DNA from: an uncultured Collinsella sp.
GTDB lineage: Bacteria > Actinomycetota > Coriobacteriia > Coriobacteriales > Coriobacteriaceae
DNA length: 22,807 nucleotides
Reading direction: 5' to 3'
Assembly: GCA_958429225.1 (NCBI GenBank)
Contig: CAUAJB010000030.1
Span: forward strand, 1-22,807
Both the position numbers and the translations under genes were made by a program. The notes under the pieces were generated by a model. The model ran no database searches, was not told the origin of the DNA, and saw only the letters and a program-made list of their open reading frames with translations. Positions 7,761-13,671 of this stretch are shown piece by piece; within the stretch, counting starts at the first letter, position 1; every line of letters begins with the position of its first letter.

Positions 7761-7793
7761 CATGTGACAAAGGAGCTGTCCCTTTGTCACATG
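7761..7793. repeat. Palindrome of the GACAAAGGG family, copy 3
   Basis: CATGTGACAAAGG (7761-7773) pairs perfectly with 7781-7793 across the loop AGCTGTC. Compared with copy 1 the loop-proximal GGGA has become GGAG, which shortens the stem. The right arm, read on the minus strand, supplies the last Met codon and the TGA stop of the TetM-like gene, just as copy 1 does for trmL. Confidence 0.85.
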
Positions 7794-9790
7794 TGGCCGA
7801 AAAACTCGGCGTCCGCCGCTCGCCAGGGGCGGAAGGTGGCGGGATCGACCTTTACGTGGGCTGCCTCGGGGACGTTGTACCACTTGACGGTGTAGCCAGC
7901 GCCGTGAGAGCAAAAGACCGAATCGGGCGTGTTGGGCAGATCGGCCTCGGGCTCATAGGCAGCCGCCTCGATGACGCGCTCGGCATCATGGCAAGCCGCA
8001 TAGCCGGCGAACTCTAGGTACAGATGCCCGCGACCACTCGTGTAGGCAGCCACCTCCAGCGCGTAATCCTGCACCTCAGATGCCGGTACGCGACCCACAA
8101 GCTTCGCCCGGTCGCCCGCCATCGCCGGCGGCTCGTACTCGGCACCCATGCGCGTGGCATCCGAGAGCGCCCGGCCCACGCATTCCCCCGGCACCTCGAG
8201 CTCAAAGCGATACCACGGCTCCAACAGCACCGCCGCGCCGGCCTCACGCGCCTGCATGAGCCCCTGGCGAATCGCGCGATACGTGGCCTGGCGAAAATCG
8301 CCGCCCTCGGTGTGCTTGGCATGCGCACGGCCGCCCGTGAGCGTAATGCGCACATCGGTGATGGGCGAGCCGGTCAGCACACCCAGGTGATCGCGCTCCA
8401 TGGCGTTGGTGAGTGCCAAACGCTGCCAGTTAAGATCGAGCTCGTCGGTCGAGGTCACGGTGCCAAACTGCACGCCCGAACCTGCTGGCAACGGCTCCAG
8501 ACGCAGGTGCACCTCGGCATAGTGGCGCAGTGGCTCAAAGTGGCCCACGCCCTCGACCGGCTGCGAAATAGTCTCCTTATAGAGAATGCCGCCAGACTCG
8601 AAATCAATCGAAAGGCCGAAGCGATCGGCCAGCACCCGCTGCACGACCTCGAGTTGCACGGCGCCCATCAACTGCAAATGAATCTGCTCAAGATGAGTGT
8701 TCCAGCTTACGCCAAGCATGGGATCTTCGTCCGCCAACTCAGTCAGCGCTTTGAACACCGCGTGGACATCGTGTTCGCCCGGAAGCACCGTATAGGTGAG
8801 GACCGGCGCAATGACGGGAGCATCGCCCGCGGGCTCCGCGCCCAGGGCATCACCCGGGCGAACGTGCGCAAGACCCGTCACGGCGCAGATGCCGCCAGCG
8901 GCAACTTCCTGGGCAAGCTCGTATTTCTCGCCGTTATAGATACGTACCTGATCGATCTTTTGCTCCCATGCCTCGGCACCGGAACGTCCGTCAATCATCT
9001 GCTTTGCGTGCAGTGTGCCGCCGGTCACTTTAACCCATGCCAAGCGCTCGCCGCGATCCCCGCGGCTGACACGATAGACGCGCGCGGCAAACTCCGGAAG
9101 CCACGCCTGTTCACGCATCAGTGCGCATATGCCGTCCAGCAGCTCGTCCACGCCTTGGTCCTTGAGCGCCGAGCCGGCAAAGCAGGGAAAGAGCTTGCGC
9201 TCGGCAACCATGCGCGACAGCGTTGCGACAGAAAGCTCGCCCGCTTCAAAAAACTCCTCGAGCGCCGCTTCGTCCAATGCAGCAGCGTCCTCCTGAACGG
9301 CGCCGCCCGCAAGCAGTTCGTTGGCATCCAGGCAGCCCTCGGAAAGACGCTGCCCGAGTTGTGCCAGCAAAACATCGCGACCGGGATTCTCCAAATCGAT
9401 CTTGTTGATGAAGATGAACGTCGGGATGTCATAGCGCGTAAGCAGGCGCCACAGGGTTTCGGTGTGCCCCTGCACGCCGTCGTTGGCGCCCACAACCAAA
9501 ATCGCATAGTCGAGCGCGCGCAACGTGCGCTCCGCCTCGGCAGAAAAATCGACATGGCCGGGCGCATCCACGAGCATGACGTGGGTATCGCCATGGTCGA
9601 GCACGGCCTGCGACGAGAAGATCGTTATGCCACGCTCGCGCTCGATTGCATTAGTGTCCAGATGCGAATCGCCATCGTCCACGCGGCCGCGCTTGCGAAT
9701 GCGACCCGCGTTGAACAGCATGGCCTCGGCCAACGTGGTCTTGCCGGCATCGACATGCGCCAAGATTCCAACGACTGCCTGCTTCGACAT
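7787..9790 (-). CDS. TetM-like translation GTPase (ribosomal-protection family)
   Basis: A 667-residue EF-G-like GTPase of the ribosomal-protection group. G motifs are AHVDAGKT (11-18), RERGITI (51-57), DAPGH (75-79) and NKID (129-132). The C-terminal part has the EF-G domain IV/V layout, with AYTSGRGHLYLEFAGY near residue 625 resembling the TetM segment TNGRSVCLTELKGY. TetM is 639 residues and EF-G about 690-700. Known members bind the ribosome and dislodge tetracycline; chromosomal relatives in gut Actinobacteria and Clostridia are often called simply translation-factor GTPases, so tetracycline resistance should not be assumed. The start at 9790 follows AAGAGGAGAGCC and begins MSKQAVVGIL; the frame stays open upstream but without a better site. 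No mobile-element genes flank it. The final Met and stop codon lie in a palindrome (7761-7793). Confidence 0.85.
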   Translation of the reverse strand: MSKQAVVGILAHVDAGKTTLAEAMLFNAGRIRKRGRVDDGDSHLDTNAIERERGITIFSSQAVLDHGDTHVMLVDAPGHVDFSAEAERTLRALDYAILVVGANDGVQGHTETLWRLLTRYDIPTFIFINKIDLENPGRDVLLAQLGQRLSEGCLDANELLAGGAVQEDAAALDEAALEEFFEAGELSVATLSRMVAERKLFPCFAGSALKDQGVDELLDGICALMREQAWLPEFAARVYRVSRGDRGERLAWVKVTGGTLHAKQMIDGRSGAEAWEQKIDQVRIYNGEKYELAQEVAAGGICAVTGLAHVRPGDALGAEPAGDAPVIAPVLTYTVLPGEHDVHAVFKALTELADEDPMLGVSWNTHLEQIHLQLMGAVQLEVVQRVLADRFGLSIDFESGGILYKETISQPVEGVGHFEPLRHYAEVHLRLEPLPAGSGVQFGTVTSTDELDLNWQRLALTNAMERDHLGVLTGSPITDVRITLTGGRAHAKHTEGGDFRQATYRAIRQGLMQAREAGAAVLLEPWYRFELEVPGECVGRALSDATRMGAEYEPPAMAGDRAKLVGRVPASEVQDYALEVAAYTSGRGHLYLEFAGYAACHDAERVIEAAAYEPEADLPNTPDSVFCSHGAGYTVKWYNVPEAAHVKVDPATFRPWRAADAEFFGHM

Positions 9791-10095
9791 GGCTCTCCTC
9801 TTATTACAAGCCCATCGCACGCGGCAACGGGCGTCCTCGTTCCACACTGGATGATACAATTTACGGGCCGGCGGGCGAAGCGGGCCCTATCCCCCGACCG
9901 AGCTCATCGCCCCGCGTTGCCGCGCGGCGTTTTTCGTAGGTTCGCGCCTTGCGAAAGCCGGCACCTCCCCTTTTTGTCTGCCCGGGCTCATCTGGGGCGA
10001 TAACAACGCGAGCCCCACAACAACGCGTTTTACCAAAAATGGCCCCACTCGGGGCCATTTTCATTTCGGTGAAACGCTGGTATGTGGCTCGGCCT
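9791..10095. other. 305-base intergenic region upstream of the TetM-like gene
   Basis: No convincing gene. For the TetM-like gene on the minus strand, TTCGCC (9880-9875), a 17-base spacer and TATCAT (9857-9852) form a weak promoter candidate. On the plus strand TACAAT (9856-9861) is followed by a short GC hairpin (GGGCC 9866-9870 with GGCCC 9884-9888). A second hairpin (CCGCG 9913-9917 with CGCGG 9924-9928) comes before five T residues (9931-9935), which together could define a very short transcript. The rest holds a clear terminator (10036-10061) and otherwise unremarkable GC-rich sequence. Confidence 0.4.
10036..10061 (-). terminator. Rho-independent terminator after the GNAT gene
   Basis: AAAATGGCCCC (10036-10046) and GGGGCCATTTT (10051-10061) form a perfect 11-base stem around the loop ACTC. 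On the minus strand it comes 35 bases after the acetyltransferase stop and ends in a run of five T residues. The A/T flanks would also permit use from the other strand. Confidence 0.85.
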
Positions 10096-10587
10096 TTATG
10101 CCTCGCGCAGCCAATCGAACGCAACACGCGGCGTGCCGTCTGACACATACACGACACCGGCACGCTCAAACCCTGCCTTAATACTCGCACCCTGCATGGG
10201 CAGGTTGTCCTGATGCGTGTCGATACGCAGGTGATCGGCACGCTCTTTAGCAAAGGCAAACATCGCAGCCGCGATACCGTGCACGGTGCCATCGGACGCC
10301 ACACGGTGCAGTACGGCGTACGGAGTGTCGCTTCGCCATTGACCGTCCTCAATGACGTCATAGCACTCGTCCGGACCCGGTAAAAAGGCAAACGTCGCCA
10401 CCACGCGACCGTCGACTTCACACACGTAACTACCACCAGCGGCAATATCGGCAGCCAGTTGCTCAGCCGAAGGCGTGCCCTCGGGCCACTGCGTGGCGTT
10501 GCCATGCGCGCGCATAAAGGCGCGGGCGGCGTCATAGATGGCCATGACGGCGGGAATGTCAGTATCGAGGGTTTTTCTGATCATCAC
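10096..10587 (-). CDS. GNAT-family N-acetyltransferase
   Basis: A 163-residue protein with a GNAT fold. The N-terminus MMIRKTLDTDIPAVMAIYDAA is the typical first strand and helix, and SYVCEVDGRVVATFAF forms the central strands. The acetyl-CoA region appears as VASDGTVHGIAAAMFAFAKE followed by LRIDTHQDNLPMQGASIKAGF, where DTHQDN..M is a common GNAT form. The strict Q/R-x-x-G-x-G/A loop is not perfect (DGTVHGIA). The acceptor cannot be predicted; small metabolites, antibiotics or protein N-termini are all possible. Either of two adjacent ATG codons (10587 or 10584) could start it, with GAGGT upstream. It is transcribed divergently from the zinc-ribbon gene across a 68-base region holding nested inverted repeats. 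Confidence 0.85.
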   Translation of the reverse strand: MMIRKTLDTDIPAVMAIYDAARAFMRAHGNATQWPEGTPSAEQLAADIAAGGSYVCEVDGRVVATFAFLPGPDECYDVIEDGQWRSDTPYAVLHRVASDGTVHGIAAAMFAFAKERADHLRIDTHQDNLPMQGASIKAGFERAGVVYVSDGTPRVAFDWLREA

Positions 10588-10604
10588 GCGGCGACCTCAC
10601 GTTT

Positions 10605-10637
10605 ATTGGTATCACTTTGATTGAGCAATCATACCAA
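10605..10637. promoter_or_regulatory. Nested inverted repeats between divergent GNAT and zinc-ribbon genes
   Basis: TTGGTAT (10606-10612) and ATACCAA (10631-10637) form an inverted pair separated by 18 bases. Inside lies a second perfect dyad, TGATTG-AG-CAATCA (10618-10631). The left edge, ATTGGTATCACT (10605-10616), matches the direct repeats before AAA paralogue 2 at 10-11 of 12 positions. The site is placed to control both divergent genes. On the minus strand TTGGTA and TGATAC with a 17-base spacer could be a promoter. Confidence 0.45.
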
Positions 10638-10655
10638 CGTTTGGAGAGGGGCGCG

Positions 10656-10958
10656 ATGCAGATGGGAAGCAAAAAGCGAGCCGCCTGGTCAAAGGCCAAA
10701 AGCGAGTTTTTGGGCGCTGCCACCGGCGGCGATATGAGTGACCTGTTTGCACGCGAGGACGAGCGCCGCAACGCCCTGGACGCCAAGCGCGATGAGGCCT
10801 GGCGCTACAAGTCGTGCGAGCGTAAAAACCGTTACGACACGCGTGCCGAGGCCGAGGCCGTTATGGCCGACTGCGAAAACCGCGGGCGGCGCGGTTTGGC
10901 CTGCTACAAATGCGAATACTGCGGCGGCTGGCACCTAACGTCGCACCCTTGGAAATAG
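10656..10958 (+). CDS. Small zinc-ribbon-like protein of unknown function
   Basis: A 100-residue basic protein. I chose the ATG at 10656 because GGAGAGG lies about seven bases upstream; the upstream in-frame start at 10617 has no ribosome site and lies in the operator-like repeats. The N-terminal half is charged and likely helical (AREDERRNALDAKRDEAW). The C-terminal half contains KNRYDTRAEAEAV and then CYKCEYCGGWHLTSH, giving Cys83, Cys86, Cys89, His93 and His97 as possible zinc ligands. The pattern 'Y.T...A' followed by 'Y.C.YC.GWHLTS' is familiar from short zinc-ribbon proteins of phages and plasmids, as well as chromosomal ones, so a nucleic-acid-binding role is plausible. No phage genes are nearby. 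Confidence 0.72.
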   Translation: MQMGSKKRAAWSKAKSEFLGAATGGDMSDLFAREDERRNALDAKRDEAWRYKSCERKNRYDTRAEAEAVMADCENRGRRGLACYKCEYCGGWHLTSHPWK

Positions 10959-11006
10959 GCACCGCATCGGCACGGCACCGACGGAGCGCCAACCATCGCA
11001 CGCAAG

Positions 11007-11711
11007 CTACGGGCGCGGCGGCACCAAAACATCGTAACGAACGGCCTTGCCCGCAAGTTGATAGCTCGGCTTAACGCCGGCAAGCAGTGGCCCCTTCACC
11101 GGCCGCTTGATAACGACCTTGCGCGGCCGCACCGCAAGCGCAGCTTCGACCAGCGTCTCCTCATCGGCACATGGCTGTTCCAGATGATGCAAGAGTTGGA
11201 ACTTCTTTTTCACCGCCGCGCTCTTGGTGCGCTCGGGAAACATGGGGTCCAGATACACCACGTCGGGAGCCGCGAGCTCGTCCTGCTCGATTAGCTCAGT
11301 TATATGGTGAAGGCCGGCAATGCTGTCCTCGCCCGCATGTAAGCGCATGCGGGCCACGGCTGCCGCAAGCGCCGGATCATCCGCCGCGCGATCCAAAGCA
11401 TCCTTGAGGAGTGCCGCGATCACGCAATCCTGCTCATACAGATCGACGGTAAAACCCGCGGCCGCCAACAGCAGCGAATCCTCGCCGAAGCCTGCCGTGG
11501 CATCAATCGCCCATGGGCTCTCGATGCCTTTTGTGCGCGCAGCCTTTACCAGCAGCTCTTGCTGCAGACGGCCCTGTTTGAGTCGTGGAAGCATGCGGCC
11601 AAAATCGGCACGCAGTTCCATCGTGCCGTCGGTGAGCGTGAGGCCCTCGGGCTTCCTGGTCAGCTCAAGCCCCGCGGCCCGAGCAACAGAAAAGGGATCG
11701 ACGACGCCCAT
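11007..11711 (-). CDS. rsmJ: 16S rRNA (guanine-1516 N2)-methyltransferase RsmJ-like
   Basis: A 234-residue class I SAM methyltransferase matching RsmJ (YhiQ). The SAM-binding motif is AIDATAGFGEDSLLLAAAG, followed by the acidic strand VDLYEQD. The catalytic-type motif is DVVYLDPMFPERTKSAAVKK, where YLDPMFP..KSA is diagnostic of the family. Late motifs are RPRKVVIKRPVKGPLLA and KAVRYDVL. The known enzyme methylates the 2-amino group of G1516 in the small-subunit rRNA. The start at 11711 follows TTAAGGAGTACCC. The family is uncommon in Actinobacteria, but the motifs leave little doubt. It lies 63 bases downstream of the small membrane protein gene on the same strand and may share its transcript. 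It is convergent with the zinc-ribbon gene. Confidence 0.88.
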   Translation of the reverse strand: MGVVDPFSVARAAGLELTRKPEGLTLTDGTMELRADFGRMLPRLKQGRLQQELLVKAARTKGIESPWAIDATAGFGEDSLLLAAAGFTVDLYEQDCVIAALLKDALDRAADDPALAAAVARMRLHAGEDSIAGLHHITELIEQDELAAPDVVYLDPMFPERTKSAAVKKKFQLLHHLEQPCADEETLVEAALAVRPRKVVIKRPVKGPLLAGVKPSYQLAGKAVRYDVLVPPRP

Positions 11712-11774
11712 GGGTACTCCTTAACAAGTAAAACGAATACGTGAGCGCCGTTTATGCCAGCACCCAACCGTCCG

Positions 11775-11918
11775 TTATTGTCCCACATGCGACATGGCCC
11801 ACAGCATCCCGATGCAAAGCACCGCCATTAATCCCGTGCACACGGCAGCGATCGCAGAATCGCCCATGCGCCTTCCCAACGACCGCGGCTCACGCACTTG
11901 CCCTGCTCCGTACATCAT
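11775..11918 (-). CDS. 47-residue single-pass membrane protein
   Basis: This is a short frame that automated gene calling may skip. On the minus strand AAGGAGG is followed after four bases by ATGATG (11918 or 11915) and a frame closed by TAA at 11777-11775. The product starts MMYGAGQVREPRSLGRRMGD and continues with a hydrophobic stretch of about 20 residues (residues 21-41: SAIAAVCTGLMAVLCIGMLW and A). It ends SHVGQ. The arginine-rich N-terminus before the hydrophobic span predicts a cytoplasmic N-terminus. The near-ideal ribosome site and membrane pattern support a real gene. The function is unknown; it may be transcribed with rsmJ. Confidence 0.7.
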   Translation of the reverse strand: MMYGAGQVREPRSLGRRMGDSAIAAVCTGLMAVLCIGMLWAMSHVGQ

Positions 11919-12067
11919 GGGTCCTCCTTGAGACCAGCTCCTTGTTACGGCCTCATCATCTCAGCGCCGCACATGAGCTGCCATCGATTTGCCTTACAGC
12001 TGGCTTTCCTTTTTGAAAGATTGCCCCGCACAGACGAGAAGCGCTTTCTGACACACACGCCGTCACG

Positions 12068-12096
12068 TTGAACTACAATGTGCTACACGATATGTG
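12068..12096 (+). promoter_or_regulatory. Candidate promoter for the four-helix membrane protein gene
   Basis: TTGAAC (12068-12073) and TATGTG (12091-12096) are separated by 17 bases. The start codon lies about 50 bases further on, consistent with a short leader. Confidence 0.45.
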
Positions 12097-12147
12097 CAGC
12101 ATATGGGACGCGCCAGACTGGCAGCGCCCGCATTGAAAGGACTACCT

Positions 12148-12549
12148 ATGAGCGCCGCGCGCAAGACACTCAAAATCCTTGCCCTCATCTATTTTGTTTT
12201 GGGCATCGCCAACCTCGTCACTGGAATCGCCGGCGCCGCGACCGGCGGCCTCGATTCCACGTACGGGTCGAACGCCATGCTCGCCGCGGTCGTGATTATC
12301 GCCAAGGGCCTCGTCGATCTTGCCGCAGGTGTTGCGGGCATCAAGGGTGCCAACAAGCCTTCGCAGGTAGACGGTGCGTTTAAGCTCGGTATTGTTGCCG
12401 CGGTCGCCACGCTTGCCAAGGCGGTTCTCACGCTTCCCGCGTTTGGCGGTGACGCCATCAACTATGGCGCCTTTGTCATCGTGGTCTACGACCTGTTCTT
12501 TGTTCAGCAGGCACACGCCGTTAAGGCCGAGAACAAGGACCGCCTGTAG
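12148..12549 (+). CDS. Small multi-pass membrane protein of unknown function
   Basis: A 133-residue hydrophobic protein with a short basic N-terminus (MSAARKTLK) and about four membrane spans: ILALIYFVLGIANLVTGIAG, MLAAVVIIAKGLVDLAAGVA, LGIVAAVATLAKAVLTLPAF, and INYGAFVIVVYDLFFVQQ. The second and third spans are joined by a polar loop (IKGANKPSQVDGAFK). It ends with a charged tail (AVKAENKDRL). The ATG at 12148 is preceded by GAAAGGACTACCT, and the upstream in-frame ATG at 12094 overlaps the proposed promoter. I do not recognise a specific family; the layout recalls small DUF-type membrane proteins of gut Actinobacteria. It is monocistronic, with its own promoter and terminator. Confidence 0.8.
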   Translation: MSAARKTLKILALIYFVLGIANLVTGIAGAATGGLDSTYGSNAMLAAVVIIAKGLVDLAAGVAGIKGANKPSQVDGAFKLGIVAAVATLAKAVLTLPAFGGDAINYGAFVIVVYDLFFVQQAHAVKAENKDRL

Positions 12550-12587
12550 GCACCTGTCTCCCATAGCCCCTGCTATCAAGCAGCTAA

Positions 12588-12623
12588 AAAGGGCCGATCG
12601 CGCATCTCCGCGGTCGGCCCTTT
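12588..12623 (+). terminator. Rho-independent terminator after the four-helix membrane protein gene
   Basis: AAAGGGCCGATCGCG (12588-12602) pairs with CGCGGTCGGCCCTTT (12609-12623), with one T-G wobble, around the loop CATCTC. It is a long stable stem ending in T residues. Confidence 0.85.
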
Positions 12624-12639
12624 ACGTTTGCCCAGATAA

Positions 12640-12676
12640 AACCTACCAAAATAAACCTGTCCCTTTTTGGCAGGTT
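12640..12676. repeat. Imperfect palindrome with CCTGTCCC core
   Basis: AACCTACCAAAA (12640-12651) pairs with TTTTGGCAGGTT (12665-12676) with one mismatch. The loop contains CCTGTCCC (12656-12663). It ends one base before the stop codon of the rlmA gene, and so lies between convergent genes like copy 2 of the GACAAAGGG family. Confidence 0.75.
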
Positions 12677-12677
12677 G

Positions 12678-13493
12678 TTAGCTGTGGCGGTACTCGGCGA
12701 TGATGAAGTCGATGTCGGTTTGAAGGGTGTCCAAGTTTGCCAGGCGCTCTTTGTCGGCGGGGCGTGTGCGGTAGTAGTACGGCGTCATCTGGAACACCGC
12801 CTCGATGTCGGCCTGGGTCTGAAGCGTAATATTCGCAGACACCCGCTGCGTTCCGACCAACTCGAGCTCGCTGGTCTGCGGCAGCTTCTCGTCGTTAAGG
12901 TACGGCGTATCGTAGAGCACTTCCTTAAGCCCAAACAGATGACGTGCACCCGGCACGACGGTGTAGAGCGAGCCCTCGGGCGCCAGCACGCGGGCAAACT
13001 CGCGCTCGTTAAAGGGAGCAAAGAGCTCGGTCACCATATCGAAGGCGCCATCTGCCACGGGGATATCCTTCATGTTGGCCACGAAGTAGGTCGCATCGCC
13101 GCGCTTGGCGGCCAGACGCACCATCTCTTTGCCCAAGTCGAACCCGTAAGAGTCCACGCCCGGCACCGCGCCCATGGCGCGGGTGTAATAGCCCTCGCCG
13201 CAGCAAATATCGAGCAGCGTCATGGGGCCGCTCATAGACGCGGCACGCCCAGACACCTGTTTGCGCACCAGCTCGACCATCGCATCGCGCAACGGCGCGT
13301 AGTATCCACGGTTCAGAAAGTCACGACGGCTGCGCGCCTGCGACTTAGGATCACCCATGGAGTCACCGCTCTTGGACGAGCGCAGCAGATATAGATAGCC
13401 CTCGCGCGCTCGGTCGAACCGGTGTCCGCCCGCGCATGCGGCACCGCGCTCGTCGTCCACCAACGGCTCATGGCAAACGGGACACAACAACAT
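12678..13493 (-). CDS. rlmA: 23S rRNA (guanine-745/748 N1)-methyltransferase, RlmA family
   Basis: A 271-residue methyltransferase with the RlmA layout. The N-terminal zinc finger has CPVC (Cys4, Cys7), Cys20 and His24, followed by FDRAREGYLYLL, the counterpart of the family's FD.AK.GY.NLL. The SAM site is LLDICCGEGYYTRAM, with a second acidic strand SYGFDLGKEMV. Motif TELFAPFNEREFARVLAPEG is typical. The enzyme methylates N1 of G745 (RlmAI) or G748 (RlmAII) in hairpin 35 of 23S rRNA; RlmAII activity is associated with tylosin-type macrolide resistance. Sequence reading alone does not distinguish the two types. The start at 13493 follows TAAGGAGTTGCC. It is divergent from the MATE gene. Confidence 0.88.
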   Translation of the reverse strand: MLLCPVCHEPLVDDERGAACAGGHRFDRAREGYLYLLRSSKSGDSMGDPKSQARSRRDFLNRGYYAPLRDAMVELVRKQVSGRAASMSGPMTLLDICCGEGYYTRAMGAVPGVDSYGFDLGKEMVRLAAKRGDATYFVANMKDIPVADGAFDMVTELFAPFNEREFARVLAPEGSLYTVVPGARHLFGLKEVLYDTPYLNDEKLPQTSELELVGTQRVSANITLQTQADIEAVFQMTPYYYRTRPADKERLANLDTLQTDIDFIIAEYRHS

Positions 13494-13550
13494 GGCAACT
13501 CCTTAGCGCGAACAACACAACGCCCACCATTGTCGCACGCCTTCCCCACC

Positions 13551-13610
13551 TAGTCATTGGGGACGTTTTTGAATGACTAGTCGTTTAAGAACGTCCCCAA
13601 CGACTAGTCG
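13551..13610. repeat. Compound palindrome with GGGGACGTT arms and ACTAGTC repeats
   Basis: TAGTCATTGGGGACGTTTTT (13551-13570) is matched, with few mismatches, by the complement of AAGAACGTCCCCAACGACTA (13587-13606). The centre holds its own dyad, GACTAGTC (13575-13582), and a further GACTAGTC closes the element (13602-13609). It stands about 60 bases upstream of the MATE gene in the divergent region with rlmA. It could form a cruciform in DNA or a long hairpin in RNA. Confidence 0.8.
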
Positions 13611-13671
13611 ATTAGGAGTATCATCGTCTGCGCAAATAAGCACGATATAGCATGTTAGAGATTGAGAGCGT

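Noticed and set aside
7787..9790. Acquired tetracycline-resistance gene on a mobile element
   Set aside because: The protein is TetM-like, but no integrase, relaxase or transposase gene flanks it and the sequence looks native. Resistance cannot be claimed from this.
8024..10003. 659-residue open frame on + opposite the TetM-like gene
   Set aside because: The minus strand encodes an intact GTPase with all G motifs. The plus frame is arginine- and histidine-rich with no family pattern.
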